A stretch of DNA of 64,000 bases from Patiriisocius sp047730165 (lineage in GTDB: Bacteria > Bacteroidota > Bacteroidia > Flavobacteriales > Flavobacteriaceae), in the NCBI RefSeq assembly GCF_047730165.1, contig NZ_CP159834.1, positions 2,728,001 to 2,792,000 on the forward strand, in the 5' to 3' direction. Shown here one piece after another: positions 33,471 through 42,063 of this stretch (position 1 is the first letter of the stretch; each line of letters begins with the position of its first letter). Below the pieces are notes generated by a model. The model had not been told where the DNA came from and made no database searches. It saw only the letters and a list, made by a program, of their open reading frames with translations. A program made the position numbers and the translations under genes.

Positions 33471-36323
33471 CTACTTACTCAAGTACATTTTTCTACGAGC
33501 GTATAGTTCGTAAAACTGGTCGTCTTTTAGATCATCTATAAATAAGATACTCTCACCTGTACTCTTCATTTCTGGCCCTAGTTGTTTATTCACATTAGGG
33601 AACTTATTAAAACTAAAAACGGGCTGCTTAATCGCGTAGCCATCTAGATGTGGATTAAAATCAAAATCTTTCACCTTGTTGTGACCTAACATTACTTTGG
33701 TTGCATAATTTACATAAGGCTCTCCATACGCCTTTGCTATAAATGGAACGGTACGAGAAGCTCTTGGATTTGCTTCGATGATGTACACCAATTCGTCTTT
33801 AATCGCAAACTGTATATTAATAAGTCCTACTGTATTTAAGGCAAGTGCAATCTTTTTTGTGTGGTCTTTAATTTGCTGCATAACGAGCTCACCCAAATTA
33901 AATGGCGGTAAGGTAGCATTAGAATCTCCCGAGTGAATCCCGCAAGGTTCTATATGTTCCATAATCCCGATAATATAGACATCCTCACCATCACAGATAG
34001 CATCTGCTTCCGCCTCGATAGCACCATCTAAATAATGATCTAACAGTAATTTGTTGTTTGGTATTTTCCGAAGTAAATCTACTACGTGTTTTTCTAGTTC
34101 TTCCTTGTTGATCACAATCTTCATCCCTTGTCCACCTAAAACATAAGAAGGTCTTATTAAGAGTGGGAAATCTAAATGGTCTGCAAGCGCAAGCGCCTCT
34201 TCTGTGGTTTCTGCTATTCCAAACTCTGGATACGGAATCTCTAGTTCTTTAAGAATATTTGAAAAACTACCTCTGTCTTCTGCAAGATCTAAGGCTTGAA
34301 AACTTGTCCCTAAAATTTTAACTCCATAGCGTTCTAGTTTCTCTGCCAGCTTAAGTGCCGTCTGTCCTCCTAGCTGAACGATAACACCTTCTGGTTTTTC
34401 ATGACGAATTATGTCATAAATATGTTCCCAAAAAACGGGTTCAAAATAAAGTTTATCTGCTACATCAAAATCTGTAGAAACCGTTTCTGGATTACAGTTG
34501 ATCATGATGGTTTCATATCCTAACTCTGCCGCGGCTAGTACCCCGTGCACACAACAGTAATCAAACTCGATACCTTGTCCTATACGGTTAGGTCCTGAGC
34601 CTAAAACAATGACTTTTTTCTTATCTGAAACAACACTATCATTCTCTGCATAACGAGTTCCGTCAGCAGTTTGCATGTCGTTTTCAAACGTTGAATAGTA
34701 ATAAGGCGTCTGTGCTTTAAATTCTGCGGCACAGGTATCAACTAATTTATATACTCTCTGTACATTGAGTTCTTCCCGCTTTTTATAAACTTCGCTTTCA
34801 AGACATCTGAGCATATGTGCAATCTGTCTGTCACCATATCCTTTTTGTTTTGCTTCTAGCAATAACGCACGAGGTAGTGTATCTAAAGTGAAATTAGAAA
34901 TTTCTAATTCTAATAAATAGAGCTCCTCATATTGCTTTAAAAACCACATATCTATTTTTGTGATTTCGTGGATACGGCTTAATGGGATTCCCAGTTGTAT
35001 CGCGTCATAAATCACAAATACACGATCCCAACTTGCGTGTTTCAGCTTATCTAAAATCTGCTCATAATCTTTATAACTCTTGCCGTCTGCTCCTAATCCA
35101 TTACGCTTAATCTCTAGCGATTGCGTTGCTTTATGCAGCGCTTCCTGGAACGAACGTCCTATTCCCATCACTTCTCCTACAGACTTCATCTGCAACCCAA
35201 GTGTTCTGTCTGAGCCTTCAAATTTGTCAAAATTCCAACGTGGAATCTTCACAATCACATAATCTAGTGTAGGCTCAAAAAGCGCTGATGTAGATTTTGT
35301 AATTTGATTCTTTAATTCATCTAAGTGATAACCAATGGCAAGTTTTGTTGCAATCTTTGCTATAGGATAGCCAGTTGCTTTTGATGCTAAGGCAGAAGAG
35401 CGAGAAACCCTCGGGTTAATCTCAATAGCGATAATATCTTCTTTCTCATCTGGGCTAACTGCAAACTGAACATTACATCCACCCGCAAAATCACCGATAC
35501 TGCGCATCATATGGATTGCCATATCACGCATTCTTTGATAGGTCTTGTCACTAAGCGTCATTGCTGGTGCTACCGTGATAGAGTCTCCCGTATGTATCCC
35601 CATAGGATCCATATTCTCAATGGCACATATAATAACTACATTATCATTGGAGTCCCGCAACAACTCTAGTTCAAATTCTTTCCAGCCCAGTAGCGCTTTA
35701 TCAATCATTACTTCGTGGATAGGCGATATTTCTAAGCCACGTGTTAATAATTCATCATAATCTTCTTCTTTATAAACAATCGATGCTCCATCGCCCCCTA
35801 AGGTGTAGGATGCTCTAATTACTAATGGAAAACCAAACTCTTGTGCAATCTCTTTTCCTTTTAAGAAAGATGTTGCGGTGGCTTGAGGTGCCATTGGGAT
35901 ACCTATATCTAGCATCAAGTTTCTAAACTGCTCTCTATCTTCTGTAATATTAATAGCAGCGATATCTACTCCTATTAATTCAACATTGAAATCTTTCCAA
36001 ATACCCTTTTCATCTGCTTCTATGGCTAGATTTAAAGCAGTCTGCCCACCCATAGTAGGAAGTACCGCATCAATCTGAGGATGTTCTTTAAGGATTTCTA
36101 CAATAGACTTCGTGGTTAATGGTTTTAAATAGATATGATCTGCCATAGACGGATCTGTCATAATGGTGGCAGGGTTACTATTTATTAGGATCGTTTCAAT
36201 CCCATCTTCTCTTAAAGATCTGAGAGACTGAGATCCAGCATAATCAAACTCACAAGCTTGACCAATTACAATAGGACCAGATCCTATAATTAAAACCGAT
36301 TTTATTGAGGTATTTCTAGGCAT
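33471..36323 (-). CDS. carB: Carbamoyl-phosphate synthase large subunit without MGS domain
   Basis: Makes carbamoyl phosphate from glutamine-derived ammonia, bicarbonate and two ATP for pyrimidine and arginine synthesis. Both synthetase halves are intact: GSGPIVIGQACEFDYAG at the N-terminus and GSGPNRIGQGIEFDYCC in the second half, each followed by an ATP-grasp domain. The protein ends at residue 950, just after the second half. The C-terminal MGS-like allosteric domain of E. coli CarB (about 135 residues, UMP/IMP/ornithine) is missing. The stop is followed by unrelated intergenic sequence, so this is not a frameshift. carA is not in the window. Confidence 0.97.
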   Translation of the reverse strand: MPRNTSIKSVLIIGSGPIVIGQACEFDYAGSQSLRSLREDGIETILINSNPATIMTDPSMADHIYLKPLTTKSIVEILKEHPQIDAVLPTMGGQTALNLAIEADEKGIWKDFNVELIGVDIAAINITEDREQFRNLMLDIGIPMAPQATATSFLKGKEIAQEFGFPLVIRASYTLGGDGASIVYKEEDYDELLTRGLEISPIHEVMIDKALLGWKEFELELLRDSNDNVVIICAIENMDPMGIHTGDSITVAPAMTLSDKTYQRMRDMAIHMMRSIGDFAGGCNVQFAVSPDEKEDIIAIEINPRVSRSSALASKATGYPIAKIATKLAIGYHLDELKNQITKSTSALFEPTLDYVIVKIPRWNFDKFEGSDRTLGLQMKSVGEVMGIGRSFQEALHKATQSLEIKRNGLGADGKSYKDYEQILDKLKHASWDRVFVIYDAIQLGIPLSRIHEITKIDMWFLKQYEELYLLELEISNFTLDTLPRALLLEAKQKGYGDRQIAHMLRCLESEVYKKREELNVQRVYKLVDTCAAEFKAQTPYYYSTFENDMQTADGTRYAENDSVVSDKKKVIVLGSGPNRIGQGIEFDYCCVHGVLAAAELGYETIMINCNPETVSTDFDVADKLYFEPVFWEHIYDIIRHEKPEGVIVQLGGQTALKLAEKLERYGVKILGTSFQALDLAEDRGSFSNILKELEIPYPEFGIAETTEEALALADHLDFPLLIRPSYVLGGQGMKIVINKEELEKHVVDLLRKIPNNKLLLDHYLDGAIEAEADAICDGEDVYIIGIMEHIEPCGIHSGDSNATLPPFNLGELVMQQIKDHTKKIALALNTVGLINIQFAIKDELVYIIEANPRASRTVPFIAKAYGEPYVNYATKVMLGHNKVKDFDFNPHLDGYAIKQPVFSFNKFPNVNKQLGPEMKSTGESILFIDDLKDDQFYELYARRKMYLSK

Positions 36324-36374
36324 AAATGAAGGGTGGTTTTCGGGATATAAATTTACGAATCGACAGGGTATAAA

Positions 36375-36406
36375 AAAAAGGTGCTGCTTTAAAACAACAC
36401 CTTTTT
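36375..36406 (-). terminator. Intrinsic terminator of rpmH
   Basis: AAAAAGGTGCTG pairs with CAACACCTTTTT (one wobble), located between the carB start and the rpmH stop. It ends the rpmH transcript on the minus strand. Confidence 0.85.
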
Positions 36407-36424
36407 ATATATGACTTATCAACA

Positions 36425-36586
36425 TTATTTCTTGTGACGAAATTCTGAGGATACAGAAATTTTCTTTCTGCCTTTAGCTCTACGAGCTTTTATTACTTTT
36501 CTACCGCTTACAGATGCCATACGCTCTCTAAAACCGTGCTTGTTTCTTCTCTTTCTTTTTGATGGCTGAAATGTTCTTTTGCTCAT
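36425..36586 (-). CDS. rpmH: 50S ribosomal protein L34
   Basis: 53 residues, too short for usual cut-offs: MSKRTFQPSKRKRRNKHGFR, then ERMASVSGRKVIKARRAKGRK and a short extension ending FRHKK. The sequence is unmistakable L34. The C-terminus is about seven residues longer than the E. coli protein. A strong promoter (36697-36726) and a terminator frame the gene. Confidence 0.98.
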   Translation of the reverse strand: MSKRTFQPSKRKRRNKHGFRERMASVSGRKVIKARRAKGRKKISVSSEFRHKK

Positions 36587-36696
36587 GGTCTGATTTCTTT
36601 ATTCTGAAACGATATTTTTAAACTAAATCTTTAATTTTTTATACCTACTCTCGTTATTCTGAATTGCGCTTCATCATTATTATTCGTAGGCGGCTG

Positions 36697-36726
36697 CAAA
36701 TATACAAACATTTTTTACACACTCAA
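36697..36726 (-). promoter_or_regulatory. rpmH promoter
   Basis: On the minus strand: TTG (36724-36726), 19 nt, TATATTTG (36697-36704). This is the full Bacteroidetes TTG-N19-TAnnTTTG arrangement, about 110 nt upstream of rpmH. Confidence 0.8.
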
Positions 36727-36791
36727 CTTCTAAATGTAAAAAAATTTTAATTGTTTTACTTACCTTTGTCAACGCTTCAAAAACAAGCCAT

Positions 36792-37361
36792 ATGTTTCAT
36801 AAAAATATCAAATTAATTCTTACTCTATTGTCCATTTCCGTTGCTGTTTGGCAGTTTACAGAGACTAATATAGGTAATGGGATTATGTGTATCCTTTTAG
36901 CCATTATATTCGTCTTCCTATATTTTAAAAACGAAATTATCCTCCTTGCGTTTTTGCGTTTAAGAAAACAAGACTTCCCAGGTGCAAAAAAATGGCTAGA
37001 TAAAATTAAAAACCCTGAAGGGTCTCTTATTAAAAAACAACAAGGGTACTATAATTACCTGAATGGATTGATGGTGAGCCAGACCAACATGAATGAGGCT
37101 GAAAAATATTTTAAGAAAGCCGTTACTTTAGGTTTAAGTATGGATACAGACATGGCGATGACCAAGTTAAATCTTGCCGGTATTGCAATGACCAAAAACC
37201 GTAAACGAGAAGCAGAAATACTTTTATCTGAAGCAAAAAAGCTAGACAAGCATAATATGATGGACGATCAGATAAAGCAAATGAAGGGACAAATGAAACG
37301 GGCTGGAGCTCCAAAACAACAATATGGAGGTGGCCGTCAAGGTCGTGGAGGTCGCAAATAA
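36792..37361 (+). CDS. Membrane protein with TPR-like helices
   Basis: 189 residues. Two N-terminal membrane helices (about 6-50) are followed by helical repeats resembling TPRs (YYNYLNGLMVSQTNMNEAEKYFKKAVTLGL and the next helix pair) and a Gly/Arg-rich tail (YGGGRQGRGGRK). Likely a scaffold for protein contacts at the inner membrane; no specific role is known. A TACCTTTG -7-like box (36761-36768) lies 23 nt upstream. Confidence 0.82.
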   Translation: MFHKNIKLILTLLSISVAVWQFTETNIGNGIMCILLAIIFVFLYFKNEIILLAFLRLRKQDFPGAKKWLDKIKNPEGSLIKKQQGYYNYLNGLMVSQTNMNEAEKYFKKAVTLGLSMDTDMAMTKLNLAGIAMTKNRKREAEILLSEAKKLDKHNMMDDQIKQMKGQMKRAGAPKQQYGGGRQGRGGRK

Positions 37362-37459
37362 CCTTTTAACCGCAATACATCGACTTTATCCGTTAATTAC
37401 CGATAAGCCAGTCTATTATGTAGCGATTTACGTAATTTCGCAGAATATAAAAGGGCTAA

Positions 37460-38158
37460 ATGGTAAAAAAACTACTCTTACTTATCTTATTAATTTCATT
37501 TTCTGCTCGATCCCAAAATTTTGAGCAAAAAACGTTCTTGTCTTATAATATAGGAAAGAACATTAAAAATTATAAGATACAATCTAAACTTGCCTATCAC
37601 GATCAGCGATTTGAGGAGGCAGATGCACTTTTTGATTCTCTTGTGAAAAATGTGATCAACGGGAGCCGCATGGATAACTTCACCGCTCACAAATTATCTG
37701 GAAGAAAAATAGAATTTAAAAAGTACGAAAAGCCTATATTCTTGATGACATACGCTTCTTGGTGTACTCCAGGAAAAGGTGAAATACCAGCACTAAACGA
37801 GATTGCTAAAAAACACAGAAATGAGATAGATTTTGTTGTCCTATTCTGGGGCACGAAAGATAATGTCAAGAAAGCGGCGCGAAAATATAATTCTACAATT
37901 GATATCCTTTACATTGACGAAGCAGACAACAAGCATTGCCGTGTCATCAGGATGTTAAAGCATAGTGTAGGTTTCCCTTCTTCCTTTTTTATAGATGAAA
38001 ATGACATCGTTGTAGATATGCGTCGTGGTATTTTACATCCCTATGAAGAAGAATATAGTATATCATACAACCTTAACTACAACTCCTTTAGCAAAGGACT
38101 TTCGCTATTAATGAATGCTTCTGAAACGTCAGAAGAAGTAGTAATTGACAAACCGTAA
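37460..38158 (+). CDS. Secreted TlpA/thioredoxin-like protein with a single active-site Cys
   Basis: 232 residues with a signal peptide (LLLLILLISFSARSQ). The thioredoxin-fold region (about 90-200) has YASWCTPGKGEIPAL at the active site and the cis-Pro in VGFPSSFFID (P173). The canonical CxxC is reduced to C102-T-P-G105, so it cannot do ordinary dithiol exchange. One other Cys (C160) is present, but outside the motif. It may act as a monothiol reductase, a scaffold, or use C160 as a distant partner. It ends 2 nt from the convergent TauE/SafE gene. Confidence 0.82.
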   Translation: MVKKLLLLILLISFSARSQNFEQKTFLSYNIGKNIKNYKIQSKLAYHDQRFEEADALFDSLVKNVINGSRMDNFTAHKLSGRKIEFKKYEKPIFLMTYASWCTPGKGEIPALNEIAKKHRNEIDFVVLFWGTKDNVKKAARKYNSTIDILYIDEADNKHCRVIRMLKHSVGFPSSFFIDENDIVVDMRRGILHPYEEEYSISYNLNYNSFSKGLSLLMNASETSEEVVIDKP

Positions 38159-38160
38159 TA

Positions 38161-38544
38161 CTATTTAGTAAAAAACATTTTTACTGCTGCTATGATTAAA
38201 ATCACTGCAAAAGATTTGCGTAAGACATTCTGAGGTATCGCAACCGCAAATTTAGATCCAATTAAACCGCCCACCACAAAGGACAAAGCAATCACTATCC
38301 CAAATTTCCAGCTAAAAGGAGCTTCTCCTTCTAATGGGTTCACATAGTATGTGTAGGCCGCTAAAAACGTTACAGGAACCGATAAAACCGCAAGGCTCAA
38401 ACCTTGTGCTTGATGCTGTGAATATCCTAAAAACAAAACCATTAGTGGGATCATAATGACACCACCTCCTACTCCCATAAATCCGCTAAGAATTCCCGCT
38501 AATAAGCCAATAACAATCAAAGAAACTATAAGTGTTGGATTCAT
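38161..38544 (-). CDS. Half-size TauE/SafE family membrane protein
   Basis: 127 residues with about four membrane helices and the family motif GFMGVGGGVIMIPLMV near the N-terminus. Usual TauE/SafE transporters (sulfite or other organic anion exporters) are about 250 residues with two such halves; this one corresponds to one half and presumably dimerises. The substrate is unknown. It begins one base after the stop of the upstream transglycosylase gene, so the two form an operon. Confidence 0.85.
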   Translation of the reverse strand: MNPTLIVSLIVIGLLAGILSGFMGVGGGVIMIPLMVLFLGYSQHQAQGLSLAVLSVPVTFLAAYTYYVNPLEGEAPFSWKFGIVIALSFVVGGLIGSKFAVAIPQNVLRKSFAVILIIAAVKMFFTK

Positions 38545-38545
38545 T

Positions 38546-39475
38546 TTATTTATTTAGTTGATAATATCCTTCTTCTGGAATCTCAATAATATATTCTTTT
38601 TTTGATGTATTCTTTAAAAACGTATCTCGCAACCAAGGGTTATGAATTTTTAAAATCTTATAATTAATTCCTTGATCTTTTGACCATTTTGCAAAATCTT
38701 CTACGGCATAATTCACAACAACCTTCTTTATAGGGATTTCTTGATACAAGTCTGTCGGTCTTAAGTTAAATCCATATTTTTTAGGATTAGACATGATCTC
38801 TTTAAAAGCTAAAATCCTAAACACATAACGGCTCGTTTCGGAGTTAAGGAGTACATCATAGTAATCTTTTACATCTTGACGCTCTAGCTGTCTATTTACA
38901 CCAGCATTACCAGCGTTATATGCAGCACAAGCTAAGGTCCACGTACCAAAGCGGTCTTTCGACTTATTTAAATACTTAGCCGCCATTTCTGTAGCGAGAT
39001 CTATATTATAACGCTCGTCTACATAATCATTTACTTCTAGATTGTATTCTTTTGCTGTGCCTTTTAAAAACTGCCAGAATCCTGCGGCTCCAGCTGGAGA
39101 CCTAACATTATCAAGACTGCTTTCTGCCACCGCTAAATATTTAAAATCATCTGGTAAATTATGCTCTGCCAGTAGCGCCTCAATTCTAGGAAAGTGCTTA
39201 TTAGCGCGTTTCATTAATATAATCATATTAGACTGCCAATACGTATTCACGTGCAACTCACGATCCATACGTTCCATAATATCTGGGTTTTCTAGCGGCA
39301 CTGGCTCTCCAGCAAACTCGAGATACGTAGGCATAGGTAATGCGTGCACACCATAATCATTTGCAATTTTCTCTGTAACCGCTGCATCTGTTTTAGGTGA
39401 TTGTACGGCATATACACTCACAGCAACCGCAAAAAGCAAGAGCGTTACTAACCCTATTTTCGTCATCATTTTCAT
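38546..39475 (-). CDS. Lytic transglycosylase, SLT domain (MltD-like)
   Basis: 309 residues with an N-terminal signal peptide (IGLVTLLLFAVAVSVYA). The SLT domain holds the catalytic Glu118 in AVAESSLDN, followed by SPAGAAGFWQFLKGTA and the AACAAYNAGNAGVNR motif. Cuts peptidoglycan glycan strands in the periplasm. The LysM repeats of MltD are absent; the C-terminal part (about 225-309) is short and of unclear type. Couples with the following TauE/SafE gene. Confidence 0.92.
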   Translation of the reverse strand: MKMMTKIGLVTLLLFAVAVSVYAVQSPKTDAAVTEKIANDYGVHALPMPTYLEFAGEPVPLENPDIMERMDRELHVNTYWQSNMIILMKRANKHFPRIEALLAEHNLPDDFKYLAVAESSLDNVRSPAGAAGFWQFLKGTAKEYNLEVNDYVDERYNIDLATEMAAKYLNKSKDRFGTWTLACAAYNAGNAGVNRQLERQDVKDYYDVLLNSETSRYVFRILAFKEIMSNPKKYGFNLRPTDLYQEIPIKKVVVNYAVEDFAKWSKDQGINYKILKIHNPWLRDTFLKNTSKKEYIIEIPEEGYYQLNK

Positions 39476-39536
39476 AGCTTAGTTCTTTTTTTTTAAAGGT
39501 ATGTATTTACATAGTGCACCTCCAGTAGAAACCGTA

Positions 39537-40199
39537 TTAATTAGTAACAATTTTATTCAGTTCTTCGACAATCCAACCCGCTTTATTCAATATCATAATA
39601 TGAGTGCCGCCAGGACATAAAATAGCATTTTTTATATGTTTCGACGGAAACACCACATCTTGATCACCATGCAAATGAACAATACCCGGTATAGGTATTT
39701 TACGATTAAAATTTACCATATTTGATATGGCCCAATCCATATACACTTTATCCCGAACGTGCAGATATTCATTATACAATTGTAATCGTTTTTTAGACCT
39801 TGGACCTATAGCAAATCGTGTTAAATCTTTTGCATTAATAATCAAGCTCGTTGGAGCAAGCCTATATAATCCCGTTCGCTTTAAAAAGCGCAATCTTCTT
39901 GGCAACTCACTTCTGCACTTTACGCTAGATATGAGTATTAATTTACGTAGGTCTAAATGCTCACTCATTGCTTGCACCACAACGCCACCAAATGAAACTC
40001 CAATTAAAACTGCATCTTTTTCCTTAACCTCTTCTACCAGACGTTTAGTATAGTCTGACATAGACTCCCTTTTCTTCGGAATTTTCCACTCGATAATATG
40101 AGTAACGTATACATCCTCAGGTAATTTTATATTTCTAAAGATTTCAACACTTGCGGCGAGGCCGGGAACAAAATAAACGTGAATTTTTCCTGAAATCAT
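39537..40199 (-). CDS. Alpha/beta hydrolase
   Basis: 220 residues. N-terminal YFVPGLAASVEIF is the oxyanion-hole segment. The nucleophile elbow is GVSFGG (Ser69); Asp181 in HGDQDVVFP and His200 in GGTHIM complete the triad. It has no signal peptide, so it is cytosolic. The substrate is unknown. Confidence 0.85.
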   Translation of the reverse strand: MISGKIHVYFVPGLAASVEIFRNIKLPEDVYVTHIIEWKIPKKRESMSDYTKRLVEEVKEKDAVLIGVSFGGVVVQAMSEHLDLRKLILISSVKCRSELPRRLRFLKRTGLYRLAPTSLIINAKDLTRFAIGPRSKKRLQLYNEYLHVRDKVYMDWAISNMVNFNRKIPIPGIVHLHGDQDVVFPSKHIKNAILCPGGTHIMILNKAGWIVEELNKIVTN

Positions 40200-40297
40200 A
40201 GACGAACTTGCATTGAAATAGTATTACGATGAAGATATTTCGTAAATTTACACAAGCCAAAGCGAAATATTGTTCAATTTAAGAATAAACCCACATT

Positions 40298-40597
40298 ATG
40301 ATTGAAGATGTTGTAATTTCAGACAATGAATTTTTGCGCCAGTTTGAACTAGAAATAGGAGACAATATGGCTAGAATAGAATACGCACTGCAAGAGCGTA
40401 AAATATTTCTAACCAAATATGATATGCCAGAAGACATGGAAGAACAGGGATTTAGAGAAATCTTTATTAGGGCTGTTTTTGCAAATATCAAGGACCGGAA
40501 CATTAGTATGATGCCTACCGCACCAGAAATTGTGTCATTTATCCGGAAGAATAGAAGGAAGTATAAATCTTTATTACCTATTGGGATTAATATCTAA
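40298..40597 (+). CDS. Short GNAT-like protein (Acetyltransf_CG / YjdJ type)
   Basis: 99 residues. The layout (DNEFLRQFELEIGDNMARIEY, then LTKYDMPEDMEEQGFREIFIRAVFANI, then MMPTAPEIVSFIRKNRRKYKSLL) matches the small YjdJ-like GNAT proteins, with their HTEVPEELRGRGIG segment replaced by KYDMPEDMEEQGFRE. The acetyl-CoA loop R/Q-x-x-G-x-G/A is not conserved, so the catalytic ability is doubtful. It is convergent with mtaB, 6 nt apart. Confidence 0.75.
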   Translation: MIEDVVISDNEFLRQFELEIGDNMARIEYALQERKIFLTKYDMPEDMEEQGFREIFIRAVFANIKDRNISMMPTAPEIVSFIRKNRRKYKSLLPIGINI

Positions 40598-40603
40598 AAC
40601 CAA

Positions 40604-41953
40604 TTAACCAAGTACTTTTTCGTTTACAAAATCAAACCTAACAAGGCCATCTTCATCAATGCTTGTCAAGGCCACTTTATGTAATGTATTTACGAGTTCA
40701 GGATTCCAGAGTGCTTTTACTTTGACGTAGTTCTGGGTAAACCCGTGGATGTACCCTTCTTTGTTTTCACCTTCAAATAATACGGTCAGGGTCCTACCTA
40801 ACTGACTTTCATAAAACGCCCGGCGCATTTTTGCCGAAAGTCCTCGAAGCATTTTACTCCTTTTAGCTCTTACCTTTTTAGGAACCACTCCTTCCATTGC
40901 GGCGGCAGCCGTGTTTTCTCTTTCAGAATAAGTAAAGACATGTAAATAAGAAATATCTAGCTGAGTTAAAAAATTGTACGTCTCTAAAAATAGTTCGTCC
41001 GTCTCTCCTGGAAAACCAGCGATGACATCCACTCCAATACAAGCATCTGGCATCACTTGCTTAATACGAGTCACTCGATCTACATACAACTCGCTCATGT
41101 AACGGCGCTTCATCAATTTTAAAAGAGCATTACTCCCACTCTGCAGCGGAATATGAAAATGAGGCACAAAGGTTTTTGATTGCGCTACAAAATCAATGGT
41201 TTCATTTTTAAGCAAGTTGGGTTCAATAGAAGAAATACGCAGTCGTTCTATGCCCGCTACTTCATCTAATGCCTGGCATAATTCAAAAAAGGTATGTTCG
41301 TGTTTTTTATTCCCGAACTCTCCTTTTCCATAATCCCCGATATTAACTCCGGTTAAAACAATTTCTTTAATTCCTTGTTTTGCTATTTCCGAAGCATTTT
41401 TTAATACATTTTCTAGCGCATCACTTCTTGATATTCCACGAGCCAACGGGATGGTGCAATAGGTACATTTGTAATCACAACCATCTTGTACTTTTAAGAA
41501 AGCACGGGTACGATCGCCTATAGAGTAGGAGCCTACGTAAAAATCTGCATCTTCAATCTCGCAACTGTGTATTTGTGTTTCTCCCTTACCTCGGTCTGGA
41601 GAAGCAAGTAATTCATTGATATAAAAAGGTAGTTTAAATTTTTCTGTCGCACCTAACACCAAGTCAACTCCGTCCACATCTGCAAGTTCTTCGGGCTTCA
41701 ATTGCGCATAGCAACCTATGGCAGCCACAAAGGCATCTGGATTCACCTTTTGCGCCTGCTTGACAATAGACTTAAAACGCTTATCCGCATTTTCAGTCAC
41801 AGAACAAGTGTTAATCACGTAGATGTCTGCTTCCTCCTTAAAGTCTACACGCTCATAACCCTCCTTCGTAAAATCACGAGCAATGGTAGAGGTTTCGCTA
41901 TAGTTTAGCTTGCAACCGAGGGTGTAAAATGCGACTTTGTTTGGGACAGACAT
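40604..41953 (-). CDS. mtaB: tRNA t6A37 methylthiotransferase
   Basis: 449 residues. Radical SAM enzyme that converts t6A to ms2t6A at tRNA position 37. The N-terminal UPF0004 domain carries three cluster cysteines (GCKLNYSET, NTCSVTENADKR, GCYAQ), the radical SAM motif is CDYKCTYC, and the C-terminal TRAM domain follows. The MtaB subgroup is indicated by the GCKLNYSETS start and NTCSVTENADK; MiaB and RimO have different contexts. Confidence 0.94.
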   Translation of the reverse strand: MSVPNKVAFYTLGCKLNYSETSTIARDFTKEGYERVDFKEEADIYVINTCSVTENADKRFKSIVKQAQKVNPDAFVAAIGCYAQLKPEELADVDGVDLVLGATEKFKLPFYINELLASPDRGKGETQIHSCEIEDADFYVGSYSIGDRTRAFLKVQDGCDYKCTYCTIPLARGISRSDALENVLKNASEIAKQGIKEIVLTGVNIGDYGKGEFGNKKHEHTFFELCQALDEVAGIERLRISSIEPNLLKNETIDFVAQSKTFVPHFHIPLQSGSNALLKLMKRRYMSELYVDRVTRIKQVMPDACIGVDVIAGFPGETDELFLETYNFLTQLDISYLHVFTYSERENTAAAAMEGVVPKKVRAKRSKMLRGLSAKMRRAFYESQLGRTLTVLFEGENKEGYIHGFTQNYVKVKALWNPELVNTLHKVALTSIDEDGLVRFDFVNEKVLG

Positions 41954-42063
41954 TCGTTAAAATTAGAATGGCGAAAGTACGAACTTATCTTCATTTCTGA
42001 AATTTTAAACATCCATTACTTCAGCTACTTAAAATAAAAATGAATGTATATTTGTATGCATTT

